Under the pieces are notes generated by a model, which was not told the origin of the DNA, made no database searches, and worked only from the letters and a program-made list of their open reading frames with translations. From positions 1 through 64,000 of the forward strand of contig NZ_ASXG01000125.1 in assembly GCF_000411975.1 (NCBI RefSeq): 64,000 bases of DNA. Reading direction: 5' to 3'. Shown here piece by piece: positions 1-8,049 of this stretch. The DNA is from Amycolatopsis orientalis DSM 43388 (GTDB taxonomy: Bacteria > Actinomycetota > Actinomycetes > Mycobacteriales > Pseudonocardiaceae). Numbering within the stretch: position 1 is the first letter of the stretch; the number at the start of each line of letters is the position of its first letter. Both the position numbers and the translations under genes were made by a program.

Positions 1-63
1 CGGCAACCCGGCAACCCGGCAACCCGGCAACCCGGCAACCCGGCAACCCGGCAACCCGGCAAC
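1..63. repeat. 8-bp tandem repeat, about 7.75 copies, cut by window edge
   Basis: The unit GGCAACCC repeats head to tail without a mismatch from base 2 to base 63 and probably continues left of the window. It lies just downstream of the mca stop. The unit is not a multiple of three and no gene reads through it here. It looks like a simple microsatellite. Confidence 0.9.
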
Positions 64-85
64 GAACGATTACTCGGCGGCCGTC

Positions 86-901
86 TCAGCGCAAGCCCGC
101 GAACAGGTCGTCCTCCAAGCCGGGGCCGGTCTCGACCGGGCCGTTTGTGCGGGCCCGGTGGTAGTCCTCCCAGGGCCAGGCCTTCCGCTCGATCTCGCGC
201 GAGTGCGCGAAGAACGGGTGCGCCGGATCCATCTGCGTGGCGTGCGCGCGCAACGCCGCGTCCCGGGTCGCGAAGTGTTCTTCGCAGCGGATGCGGGTGG
301 TCACGGTGAGCACATCGGTCGGCGGCAGTTCTTCCAAAACCGGCCCCATCAACGACTCTTCCCCCGCGGCAAGGGTCGCCTCGTGCAAGGCTTCGAACCA
401 CGAGCGGCTGAGGGTGGCCAGGTAGTAGAGCTTGCGTGGGCTGCCGTCGTCGGATTCGTCGAATGCCGCGCTCGTCACCTCGTGGGTGCGGATGTGGTCG
501 GGGTGTGGATAACCGCCGGTCTCGTCATAAGTGACCACCACCTGTGGACGAAATTCTCGCATCAGCTCCAGCAGCGGTTTCTTCGCTTCCGCCAAGGGAA
601 TCCGCGCGAAGCTTCCGGCCGGGGACGGTTGCGCCAAACCCGAGTCCACGTGACCGAGGAACGTCTGGCGGATGCCGAGAATCCTTGCCGCTTCGGCCAT
701 TTCGCGACGGCGGATAGCGGGCAGCTCCCGCCGGACGTCCGCACGGTCCAAAGTTGGGTTCAGCACATCGCCGCGCTCGCCACCAGTACAGGTGGCGACC
801 AGAACGTCAACGCCTTCGGCTGCGTAGCGGGCCAGGGTCGCGGCGCCTTTGCTTGATTCGTCGTCGGGGTGGGCGTGCACGGCCAGGAGGCGGAGCGTCA
901 T
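86..901 (-). CDS. mca: Mycothiol S-conjugate amidase Mca
   Basis: PIG-L-family zinc amidase of 271 residues. Family knowledge: Mca cleaves mycothiol S-conjugates of electrophiles and drugs into a mercapturic acid, which is exported, and GlcN-inositol, which is recycled. Visible motifs are the N-terminal AHPDDE metal site (residues 10-15), the TCTGGERGD segment (38-45) and HPDH (133-136). Length and the ESSKGAAT segment fit Mca better than MshB, the deacetylase of mycothiol synthesis. The ATG at 901 lies inside the stop of the upstream MFS gene (ATGA, 4-bp overlap), so mca is the second gene of an exporter operon. That supports a detoxification role. The paralogue MshB is the main alternative. 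Confidence 0.9.
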   Translation of the reverse strand: MTLRLLAVHAHPDDESSKGAATLARYAAEGVDVLVATCTGGERGDVLNPTLDRADVRRELPAIRRREMAEAARILGIRQTFLGHVDSGLAQPSPAGSFARIPLAEAKKPLLELMREFRPQVVVTYDETGGYPHPDHIRTHEVTSAAFDESDDGSPRKLYYLATLSRSWFEALHEATLAAGEESLMGPVLEELPPTDVLTVTTRIRCEEHFATRDAALRAHATQMDPAHPFFAHSREIERKAWPWEDYHRARTNGPVETGPGLEDDLFAGLR

Positions 902-2247
902 TTTCGGGTTCCTTTCGGGAAGAAGAGGGCGGGAATGAAGCTCAGCAGGGAAAGGCCCAGTGCCCAGGCGAACGTGGTGCCGAACGCGGCCGCACCCGGC
1001 GGCTGCGCGTGCAGGATCGCCACCAGCAACGCCGTGCCCAGCGAGCCGCCGATGCGGTTGACGACGTTGACCGCGCTCGCCGCACGCGGGATCTGGCTGC
1101 GTTCCAGCGAGGTGTAGAGCATCGTCATGCCGGGTGTGGTCGTTGCGCCTAGGCCGAACCCGCGGATCAGCAGCGAAACTGTCAACAGGATCGGGCTGGG
1201 CGAATCTCCGAGTTGGGTGAAGGCGATCGTGCCGACGAGCGACAGCGCGATGCCGGTGAGCATGACTGTTCGCGGCCCGAAGCGATCCAGCAGCATTCCG
1301 CCCGCGAGGAGGACGACGGCGGAGCCCAGGGCCTGTGGAGCGAGCAGGAGCCCGGCGGCGAGTGCGGACGTGTGCTGGATCTGCTGGTAATAAAGCGGAA
1401 GCAACAGCATCGAGCTGTACAGCGACGCGCCCAGCAAGAAGGTGCTCGCGCTCGCGACGGTGAAAGCCTTGTGCGCGAACAACTTCAGGTCGAGCAGCGG
1501 CGCTTGCGCACGACGGGCGTGCCCGGCGTACGCGAGCAGCAGCACGGCACCGGCGATGGCGAACCCGGTGGAGCCTTCGCCTAATCCGTAGCCGAGTGCG
1601 CCGAGTCCTGGCGGGAGAAGCAGGAGGCCGCGGACGTCGAGCGGATCGCGCGTGTCAGCTGGTTCCTCGCGCGGCAGCACCCGTACGGCGAGCAGCAAAG
1701 TGGCGACGCCGAACGGCACGATCCCGAAGAACAGCCAGCGCCAGCCGAGGTCCTGGACGAGCGCGCCGCCAAGCATCGGTCCGAGCACCGGCGCGACGGT
1801 CGCGGGCAGGGTGACGACGCCGATCATCCGGCCCAGCCGAGGACCGGCCGCCTGCGCGAAAATCGCCTGGCCGACCGGTTGCATGAGCCCGCCGCCGAGT
1901 CCGTGCAGCACGCGGAACGCGATCAACGCCGGGGCCGACCAAGCGAACCCGCACAGCAGCGTCCCCGCCGTGAACAGCCCGACGGCCGCGATCCACACCT
2001 GACGCCCGCCGAACCGGTCGGAGAGCCAGCCGGACAGCGGGATGGTGAACGACGCGGCCAGCAGGTACGCACTGGCCACCCACTGCACGGTCGGCAGCGA
2101 ACTGTCCAGGCCCCGCGCCATCACGCCGATCCCGACCGACACGATCGTCGCGTCGAGGATCGACAGCACCGCGCCCAGGATCAGCACCCCGCCGAGCCGG
2201 CGAAGCGCGGAATCCGAGACCGGATTCGCTGGCAGCCGCGTGGTCAT
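898..2247 (-). CDS. MFS multidrug exporter, DHA2-like
   Basis: Integral membrane transporter of 449 residues with the MFS N-half pattern: TM1 'ILDATIVSVGIG', motif A 'GWLSDRFGGRQV' and motif C 'ATVAPVLGPMLGGALV', the antiporter signature of drug:H+ exporters. I chose the ATG at 2247 over a TTG at 2250 because the AGGGGG ribosome site then sits at about 7 nt. The gene is transcribed away from a tetR and overlaps mca by 4 bp. Substrate is unknown. Co-transcription with mca suggests export of the toxic compound itself or of its mercapturate, which is inference. Confidence 0.85.
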   Translation of the reverse strand: MTTRLPANPVSDSALRRLGGVLILGAVLSILDATIVSVGIGVMARGLDSSLPTVQWVASAYLLAASFTIPLSGWLSDRFGGRQVWIAAVGLFTAGTLLCGFAWSAPALIAFRVLHGLGGGLMQPVGQAIFAQAAGPRLGRMIGVVTLPATVAPVLGPMLGGALVQDLGWRWLFFGIVPFGVATLLLAVRVLPREEPADTRDPLDVRGLLLLPPGLGALGYGLGEGSTGFAIAGAVLLLAYAGHARRAQAPLLDLKLFAHKAFTVASASTFLLGASLYSSMLLLPLYYQQIQHTSALAAGLLLAPQALGSAVVLLAGGMLLDRFGPRTVMLTGIALSLVGTIAFTQLGDSPSPILLTVSLLIRGFGLGATTTPGMTMLYTSLERSQIPRAASAVNVVNRIGGSLGTALLVAILHAQPPGAAAFGTTFAWALGLSLLSFIPALFFPKGTRK

Positions 2248-2263
2248 CAAAGCACCCCCTTCA

Positions 2264-2336
2264 TTAGGTCGGACCTGAGATTAGGTCGAACCTAGTTATT
2301 GGGTCAAGCACAAATTTAGGTCGGACCTAGTACACT
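2264..2336. promoter_or_regulatory. Divergent promoters with three TetR operators
   Basis: Three near-identical palindromes, AGGTCGGACCT, AGGTCGAACCT and AGGTCGGACCT, lie at 2266-2276, 2283-2293 and 2318-2328. On the minus strand a good promoter is visible: TTGACC (2307-2302), an 18-bp spacer and TAATCT (2283-2278). Operator 2 lies inside its spacer and operator 1 at the expected transcription start. On the plus strand TACACT (2331-2336) could be the tetR -10, with operator 3 just upstream and the GTG start 7 bp downstream, so the tetR mRNA may be leaderless. Assignment to the adjacent TetR is inferred from position. Confidence 0.85.
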
Positions 2337-2343
2337 GGCCGAG

Positions 2344-2946
2344 GTGAGCCTCAGGGAGCAGAAGAAGCTGGAGACGCGGCAGACCATCTCCGCGGTGGCG
2401 ACGCGGCTGTTCATCCGGCGCGGATTCGACCAGGTGACGATCGCCGAGGTCGCGGAGGCGGCGCGGGTCGCCAAGATGACCGTGACGAACCACTTCAGCC
2501 GGAAGGAAGACCTCGTCTTCGACATCCGGAACGACTTCGTGGACTGGCCGGCGAACCTGGTCCGGGCCGCCCCGGAGACGCCGGCGCTGGTCGCCGTGCG
2601 GGACGGGTGTTTCGCGGAACTGGACAAGGCGAGCCCGCTGCTCGGGTTCGCGGACGTGTCCTTCGTACGGATGGTGCGGCAGAGCGAACGCCTCACGTCC
2701 GCGCTCCGCGACATGCACGTCGACCGGGAAATCCAGCTTGTCGCGGCGCTGCTGGACCGGCATCCGGACCGGGAAATGCTGTCGCGGGCCGCCGGGGCGC
2801 ACCTGACGTCAGTCCTGCGGCTGCTTCTCGACGACGTCTGGCACCTGACCTGGCAGGACGTCCAGCGGGAGGCCTTGGTGGAGCAGGTCCGGGATTCCGC
2901 GGCGGTCGCGTTCGGCCAGCTGGAACCGGCGCTCGGCGACCTCTAA
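2344..2946 (+). CDS. TetR-family repressor of the MFS-mca operon
   Basis: A 200-residue protein with an N-terminal TetR helix-turn-helix (residues 8-55; 'TISAVATRLFIRRGFDQVTIAEVAEAA' region followed by 'KMTVTNHFSRKEDL') and a helical ligand-binding domain. Start is GTG at 2344, with no clear ribosome site, consistent with a leaderless message. It diverges from the exporter gene across three matching palindromes, so it most likely represses both itself and the MFS-mca operon and is released by a compound handled by the pump. The stop overlaps the stop of the convergent DUF4328 gene (2943-2946). Confidence 0.88.
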   Translation: MSLREQKKLETRQTISAVATRLFIRRGFDQVTIAEVAEAARVAKMTVTNHFSRKEDLVFDIRNDFVDWPANLVRAAPETPALVAVRDGCFAELDKASPLLGFADVSFVRMVRQSERLTSALRDMHVDREIQLVAALLDRHPDREMLSRAAGAHLTSVLRLLLDDVWHLTWQDVQREALVEQVRDSAAVAFGQLEPALGDL

Positions 2947-4349
2947 CGCGCGGCACCCACCGGACGCGCGGTCCGCAGCTCCGGCTCCGGCGCGCCCTCG
3001 ATCTTGAGCACGCGGAAGTCGCGCAGCCGGTCCGGAGCGATCGGCATCAGCAGATGCGAGAAGCGCCGGATCACCAGCGCGGTGACGACCGCGAGCGCGG
3101 CCGCGGTCAGGTCGGTGAGCGCGACCAGCAAGACGCTGTCCGCCATCGCCTGCACACCCGGCCGCATCCGCCAGATGATCGTGACGATCAGGAGGACCCA
3201 GTTCGCCACCCACGCACCCCACCAGCCGAGCACGAGCCGCGACGGCTTCGGCCGCTGGTCACGGGGACGGCGGAGCACGGCGTGCTCCAGTTCGCTGACC
3301 ACCGACAACGCGAGCGGCAGGTTCGCGATCGGCACCAGCACGCCCACGAGCACCTGCCAAACCGGCCGCGGCGGCGCTTCCCCGGCCTCGTCGGCGGCGG
3401 CCTGCCGGGCGACCAGCAGCCACCAGAGCGACAGCCCCGCGGGCAGCAGCGAAAAGATCGTGGTGAGCAGCCCGGCGAGCATGACGAAAGCGTCGGAGAA
3501 CCCGACGACGCTCGTGTTCAGCGCGGAATCACGGCTCTCCACAAGGAGCGCGTACCGCCAGATCTCCGCCGCCGCCGCGGCCACGGCGAGGACGGCGAAC
3601 GTCCAGAGGATCGTGGTGAGGCTTCGCGCGAGCACCGGAATCCGATCGATCGGCCGGATCTCGCCGGACGCGGTGCCGGGCACATTCGTCGGGCGGCGCC
3701 AGGTCAGGTTCGGGAAGCCCCAGCGCGGCGGCACCGGATAGGACGGCGGGCCGGAGTAGGGCGTCGCGGGCACCGCGCGACGGCGACGGACGGCACTCGG
3801 CGGCGGGGTGGCGACCCAGCGCAGCTTGGCCGCTCGCTTCGGCTGGCTCGGCGGCGCTTGGTGCGTAGCCGGCCGGTGGATTGCGCCTTGCGGAGCGGCG
3901 GTGAACGGCCGCGCGTACGCCGGATGCTGTGGGTACGCCTGCGCTGGGTACTGCGGCTGGTACGGATTGGCGTGCTGCTGGCCAGGCTGCGCGGGCCCGG
4001 CTTGCGGCGCTGCCCAATGGCCGGGGTACGGCTGCGCACCGGGCTGCGGCGACGGTCCCGGCTGGCCAAAGCCTGTTGGACCGACATTCCCGCCGCCAGG
4101 CTGGGTTGGATACGGCGGCTGGCCCGGAGGCTGCTGCGGAGCCCAGCCAGGGCCGCCCGCCCCGGCATGGCCCGCGGCAGCACCGGGAACGGCTCCCGGA
4201 GAACCCGTCCCGGACCCGCCTTGACCAGCTCCAGCCCCCTCGCCCTGCCCAGCCTCGCCCGGCCGGGAAGCGTCGTCCCGGCCGAAGCCAGGCACGAACG
4301 ACGCCGGATCCGCGGATTCCGGCGGCTCGGGACCAGACTGGGCAGGCAT
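2943..4349 (-). CDS. DUF4328 membrane protein with proline/glutamine-rich N-terminus
   Basis: A 468-residue protein. Residues 1-200 are low-complexity and rich in Pro, Gly, Gln and Ala, probably disordered and cytoplasmic. The rest carries about five hydrophobic segments ('TILWTFAVLAVAAAAAEIW', 'FVMLAGLLTTIFSLLPAG', 'VLVGVLVPIANLPLALSV', 'WGAWVANWVLLIVTIIW' and a last one near 'TAAALAVVTALVIRR'). The pattern fits the actinobacterial DUF4328 family. Function is unknown. It begins 3 bp after the rhodanese stop, so the two are probably cotranscribed. Confidence 0.75.
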   Translation of the reverse strand: MPAQSGPEPPESADPASFVPGFGRDDASRPGEAGQGEGAGAGQGGSGTGSPGAVPGAAAGHAGAGGPGWAPQQPPGQPPYPTQPGGGNVGPTGFGQPGPSPQPGAQPYPGHWAAPQAGPAQPGQQHANPYQPQYPAQAYPQHPAYARPFTAAPQGAIHRPATHQAPPSQPKRAAKLRWVATPPPSAVRRRRAVPATPYSGPPSYPVPPRWGFPNLTWRRPTNVPGTASGEIRPIDRIPVLARSLTTILWTFAVLAVAAAAAEIWRYALLVESRDSALNTSVVGFSDAFVMLAGLLTTIFSLLPAGLSLWWLLVARQAAADEAGEAPPRPVWQVLVGVLVPIANLPLALSVVSELEHAVLRRPRDQRPKPSRLVLGWWGAWVANWVLLIVTIIWRMRPGVQAMADSVLLVALTDLTAAALAVVTALVIRRFSHLLMPIAPDRLRDFRVLKIEGAPEPELRTARPVGAAR

Positions 4350-4352
4350 CCG

Positions 4353-4709
4353 TCAGAGAACCTCGGGTTCCGCGCCGGGGTTTTCGCTCACCATGCGACG
4401 GCCCTCGCGGGCCCAGGCGCCCATTCCGCCCGCGACGTTGACCGCGTCCCAGCCGCTCGCGTTGAGCCAGGCCGCGGCGCGCGCCGAGCGGCCGCCGGAG
4501 CGGCAGATCACGTAGACCGGGCTGTCCTCGGGGAATTCCGCGAGTTCGTCGACCCGCGCGGGCAGTTCGCCGAGCGGGATGTGCACCGCGGCGGGGGCGT
4601 GCCCGGCGGCCCATTCGTCGTCCTCGCGAACGTCGAGCAGGGCGACGTCCGCGGGAAGGTCGCGGACTTCAGCGGTCGGAATTTCAGCAGGGCTCACCAC
4701 AGGTTCCAT
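4353..4709 (-). CDS. Single-domain rhodanese-like sulfurtransferase
   Basis: A 118-residue rhodanese domain with no signal peptide. The CRSGGRS active-site loop, where Cys carries the persulfide, is preceded by 'SPVYVI' and followed by the typical 'AAAWLNASGWDAVNVAGGM' end, and 'VALLDVREDDEWAAGHAPAAVHIPLGEL' gives the N-terminal CH2 motif. Thiosulfate or persulfide sulfur transfer is the family role. The sulfur acceptor is unknown. ATG at 4709. It lies 44 bp after the symporter stop and 3 bp before DUF4328 on the same strand. Confidence 0.85.
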   Translation of the reverse strand: MEPVVSPAEIPTAEVRDLPADVALLDVREDDEWAAGHAPAAVHIPLGELPARVDELAEFPEDSPVYVICRSGGRSARAAAWLNASGWDAVNVAGGMGAWAREGRRMVSENPGAEPEVL

Positions 4710-4753
4710 GCTCCCATGTCAGGACGTTGTACGCGTGTGAGGAACGCTAACCG

Positions 4754-6544
4754 CTAAGCCTTGCGGTGGCGTCCCCGGCCGGTCCGCAGCTTGTCGTCGG
4801 CCTGGCCGAAGCGGGCGACCGCGCGGTCGCGCATCAGGCCGAGCGGGTCGGGGGCGTGCAGGCGCAGCATGATGTCGTTCACCAGTTCCGGGCGGCCGGA
4901 CCGGGTCAGCCGGCTCACCACGTAGGTCGCCAGGAACGCCGAGGGCACCGAGATCAGCGCGGGCTGCACGGTGTACCACGGCATCTTGTCTCCGGTGTAC
5001 TCGCAGACGATGTTGTACGCCAGCGCGCCCAGCACCATCCCGCCGCCGACGATCATCCCGGCCAGCGCGCCCGGCCAGCTGAGCTTGCGCCACCAGATGC
5101 CGAGCAGCAGCAGCGGGCTGAACGTGGACGCGGCGAGCGCGAACGTCATCCCGATCGACAGCGAAATGTCCTCGGTGCGGAAGATCAGCGTGAGCACCAT
5201 CGGGCACACCGCGACCAGCAGCGTCGCGACCCGGAAGTCTCGGACGCGGCCGGGCAGCAGGTCTGTCGACACGACCCCGGCCACGCTCACCAGCAGTCCC
5301 GAGCAGCTCGACAGGAACGCCGCGAACGCGCCCGCCGCCGTCACCGCGGCGAGGATTTGCCCCGGCCAGCCGGGCAGCACCGCGGTCGGCAGCAGCAGCA
5401 CGGCCGCGTCGGTGTTTCCGGTGAGCAGCAGTTGCGGCACGTACATCCGCGAGAGCGCGCCCAGCATCGTCGGGAAGAGATAGAACAGCCCGAGCAGCAG
5501 CAGGACGTGCACGGTGGTGCGGCGCGCGGCCTTGCCGTCCGGGTTGGTGTAGAAGCGCACCAGCACGTGCGGCAGGCCCATGGTGCCGAGGAACAGCGCG
5601 AAAATCAGCGAGTACGTCTGCAGCAGGTCGGTGATGCCGCCCGACGCCGGATGCAGCCACGCGTCATTCGACGTCGGCGCGTCGCTCACGATCGGCACCG
5701 GCGTGCCCGCGGCGAATTCCAGCGTCGTTCCCGAGGAAACCTTGTGCGGCACGAGCGGCGACCAGCGCGCCATCCCAGCCGCGGGACCGTCGTCGATGTG
5801 GCCGTGTGCGTAGAAGAACGTCTCGGTGGTGACCTTGACGGTCACGTCGGTTTGCACCGTCACCTTGGTGTCCGACGGGAACACCGGTGGCGCGGGCGCA
5901 CCGAGCGCGCGCACGCCGCCCGGGCCGCCGCCGGCGAAGAAAACCATGCACAGCACGAAAGTCGGCACGGCGATCGCGAACAGCTTGAGCCAGTACTGGA
6001 ACGCCTGGACCACGGTGATCGCGCGCATCCCGCCGGCCATCACGTTGACCGCGACCAGGACGATGACGAGCAGCGCACCCGCCCACGCCGGCACCGGAAC
6101 GATCTGCGCGAGCGTCAATCCGGCGGCCTGCAGCTGCGGAACCATGTAAAGGATCCCGATGAACACCGCGCCCGCGGTCGCGAACCGGCGCAGGCCGCGC
6201 GAACCGAGCCGGGCCTCCACGAAGTCCGGCAGCGTGTAGGCCCCGGACCGGCGCAGCGGCGCGGCGACGAACAACATCAACGCGAGATACCCGGCGGTGA
6301 AGCCGATCGGGTACCAGGTCGCGTCGGCGCCCTGCTTGAGCACCATGCCCGCGACCCCGAGGAACGACGCCGCGGAGAGGTACTCGCCGGAGATCGCCGC
6401 GGCGTTGCGGCTGGAGCGCACGGTTCGGCGGGCGACGAGGAAGTCGTGCGTGCTGGTGGCTCCGCGCGACGAACGGAAGCCAAGGTAGTAAGTCGCGAAG
6501 GCGACCAGCGCGAGGCCGGTCAACGTCCACGGGGTCAGCTGCAC
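4754..6544 (-). CDS. Sodium:solute symporter, cation/acetate (monocarboxylate) type
   Basis: A 596-residue SSS-family membrane protein with about 13 hydrophobic segments. Key stretches are 'YLGFRSSRG' near TM1, 'GEYLSAASFLGVAGM' (the Na+-site helix), 'YTLPDFVEARL' and 'VMAGGMRAITVVQAFQYWLK', which match ActP/MctC-like carriers for acetate, pyruvate and related acids. Start is GTG at 6544 with AGGA 8 nt upstream. A roughly 75-residue extracytoplasmic insertion lies near residues 210-300. It follows a LytTR regulator and a small membrane protein, the arrangement known for carboxylate transport. Exact substrate is not visible. Confidence 0.85.
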   Translation of the reverse strand: MQLTPWTLTGLALVAFATYYLGFRSSRGATSTHDFLVARRTVRSSRNAAAISGEYLSAASFLGVAGMVLKQGADATWYPIGFTAGYLALMLFVAAPLRRSGAYTLPDFVEARLGSRGLRRFATAGAVFIGILYMVPQLQAAGLTLAQIVPVPAWAGALLVIVLVAVNVMAGGMRAITVVQAFQYWLKLFAIAVPTFVLCMVFFAGGGPGGVRALGAPAPPVFPSDTKVTVQTDVTVKVTTETFFYAHGHIDDGPAAGMARWSPLVPHKVSSGTTLEFAAGTPVPIVSDAPTSNDAWLHPASGGITDLLQTYSLIFALFLGTMGLPHVLVRFYTNPDGKAARRTTVHVLLLLGLFYLFPTMLGALSRMYVPQLLLTGNTDAAVLLLPTAVLPGWPGQILAAVTAAGAFAAFLSSCSGLLVSVAGVVSTDLLPGRVRDFRVATLLVAVCPMVLTLIFRTEDISLSIGMTFALAASTFSPLLLLGIWWRKLSWPGALAGMIVGGGMVLGALAYNIVCEYTGDKMPWYTVQPALISVPSAFLATYVVSRLTRSGRPELVNDIMLRLHAPDPLGLMRDRAVARFGQADDKLRTGRGRHRKA

Positions 6545-6614
6545 GGCGTGAATCCTCGCACGACCGCGCGCTTCCGGGACGCGCCGCCACCAGGGAGCGC
6601 ATCCCCCGCGCGGG

Positions 6615-7124
6615 TCAGTTCTCGATCATGTCGACGAAGTCGCGTTCGTGCCGCTCGGCGAGCCGGTTGTACCAGAGGCCGACGGCGAAGAGGAACGGGA
6701 ACGGAAGCAGGCCGAGCACGAGCCACGGGATCGGGATGCCGATCACGGTGAACCGCGCGACCGCTGGGAGGAAGTAGAACAACGCGGGCAGCACCCCGAG
6801 CACCGCCAGCACGAGCACCGCCAGCAGCACCGACGTGCGCAGCTGCACCTTCACCAGGTCGCGGACCAGCAGTTTTCCCCAGCTGGTCTGTTCCTCCAGT
6901 TCGATCCGCGCGCGCATCCGCCCCGACGACTGCCGCGAATCCGCGAGCACCACGCGTTCCCGCTTCGGCCGCACGTGCGCGGGTTCGCTGGAGCGAGGAG
7001 CCGGTTCGGGGGCGGGTGGCACCGGTTCGACCACCGCGCGGTCCTCCGGCCGCACGCCCAGCGTCGGGTCCGGTTTGCGGACGCCGTTCGAGAGCCGGTG
7101 GTAGGGGTCTTCGGGCGAGGACAT
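6615..7124 (-). CDS. Small two-TM membrane protein beside the symporter
   Basis: A 169-residue protein. Its first 75 residues are charged and proline-rich, residues about 98-118 and 125-148 form two TM helices, and the tail 'NRLAERHERDFVDMIEN' is short and charged. Two TMs with a charged tail resemble the DUF485/DUF4212-type partners encoded next to SSS symporters, so it may be an accessory subunit; this is inference because the N-terminal extension is unusual. ATG at 7124 lies only 6 bp after the LytTR stop and the symporter starts 70 bp later, so the three likely form one transcript. Confidence 0.6.
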   Translation of the reverse strand: MSSPEDPYHRLSNGVRKPDPTLGVRPEDRAVVEPVPPAPEPAPRSSEPAHVRPKRERVVLADSRQSSGRMRARIELEEQTSWGKLLVRDLVKVQLRTSVLLAVLVLAVLGVLPALFYFLPAVARFTVIGIPIPWLVLGLLPFPFLFAVGLWYNRLAERHERDFVDMIEN

Positions 7125-7130
7125 CGACGG

Positions 7131-7964
7131 TTAGCCGCCCCGGCCGGAGCCGACGATGCGGTCCTTCAGCGCCCGGGTGTGCCGCCGGCTGACCGGCAGC
7201 ACCTTCTCCTCGTTGCCGATCACGACCTGGTAGCCGCCCTGGCCCATCCGCATTTCGGTGATCAGCGGCAGCGCGACCAGGAACGAGCGGTGGATCCGCA
7301 CGAATCCGGCCTTCTCCCAGCGTTCCTCCAGCTGGGCGAGCGGGATCCGGACGAGGTGGCTGCCCTCGGTGGTGAACAGCCGCGCGTAGTCGCCCTGGGC
7401 CTCGACCCAGCGCACCGACGAGCGCGGGATCAGCTTCGTGGTGCCGGCGAGTTCGACCGGGATGACCTCGTCGTCGTTCTTCACCGGCTCGGCGCCGCCC
7501 TGGCCGGCCGGCGGTCCGGCGACCGTGGCCAGCTTCTCGCGCACCCGCGAGACCGACCGGTCGAGCCGGTCCTGCTGGAACGGCTTCAGGACGTAGTCGA
7601 CCGCGCCGAGGTCGAACGCGTTCACCGCTTCCTCGGCGTGCCCGGTGACGAACACCAGTACCGGCGACGGGTTCATCGCCGCGATCACGCGCGACATCTC
7701 CATGCCGGACAGGCCGGGCATGTCGATGTCGGCGAACACGGCGTCGACCGTCGGCAGGCCGTTGGCCCGCCGGGCAGCCAGTTCCGGGTCGTCGTGCGAG
7801 AACAGCCGCAGCGCGTCGGAGGCGTCCGAGGCCTGGAAAACGCGGTGGATGTGCGGGTTGTTCTGGAGTCCGTGGCTGAGTTCGTCCAGCCCGGCCAGCT
7901 CGTCGTCCACGGCGAGGACGATGAGTTTCCGGGTGTCGTCGTGAGCACTCACAGTGAGACGCAT
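7131..7964 (-). CDS. LytTR-family response regulator
   Basis: Receiver domain ('KLIVLAVDDE' acidic pocket, phospho-acceptor Asp in 'VFADIDMPGLSGMEM', Thr in 'FVTGH', Lys in 'DYVLKPFQ') joined to a LytTR DNA-binding domain ('VRWVEAQGDYARLFT', then 'FVRIHRSFLVAL'). The start is uncertain: ATG 7964 has GGCAGG touching it, while GTG 7952 begins the conserved region. The frame stays open to 8039 without a better site. It follows the kinase and sppA genes on the same strand, separated from sppA by a hairpin, and precedes the symporter genes. In other bacteria such pairs (for example BtsSR) control carboxylate transporters, so the symporter is the likely target. Confidence 0.85.
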   Translation of the reverse strand: MRLTVSAHDDTRKLIVLAVDDELAGLDELSHGLQNNPHIHRVFQASDASDALRLFSHDDPELAARRANGLPTVDAVFADIDMPGLSGMEMSRVIAAMNPSPVLVFVTGHAEEAVNAFDLGAVDYVLKPFQQDRLDRSVSRVREKLATVAGPPAGQGGAEPVKNDDEVIPVELAGTTKLIPRSSVRWVEAQGDYARLFTTEGSHLVRIPLAQLEERWEKAGFVRIHRSFLVALPLITEMRMGQGGYQVVIGNEEKVLPVSRRHTRALKDRIVGSGRGG

Positions 7965-8014
7965 CCTGCCGATTGCGAGGTGCATTGTCCAGACCCCATC
8001 GGAGAGTGCACCTT

Positions 8015-8043
8015 GTGAGTGGCGTACCGGAGTCGCCACTCAC
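8015..8043 (-). terminator. Hairpin downstream of sppA
   Basis: GTGAGTGGCG (8015-8024) and CGCCACTCAC (8034-8043) form a perfect 10-bp stem with a 9-nt loop, 6 bp beyond the sppA stop. There is no U-tract. It probably ends the lytS-sppA transcript or attenuates readthrough into the regulator. The arm sequence recurs in two other gene-end hairpins of this window. Confidence 0.65.
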
Positions 8044-8049
8044 GATGCC

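Noticed and set aside
2607..4757. 716-residue plus-strand frame
   Set aside because: It runs antisense to the DUF4328 and rhodanese genes and is Arg/Gly/Pro-rich with no domain. The minus-strand proteins are convincing.
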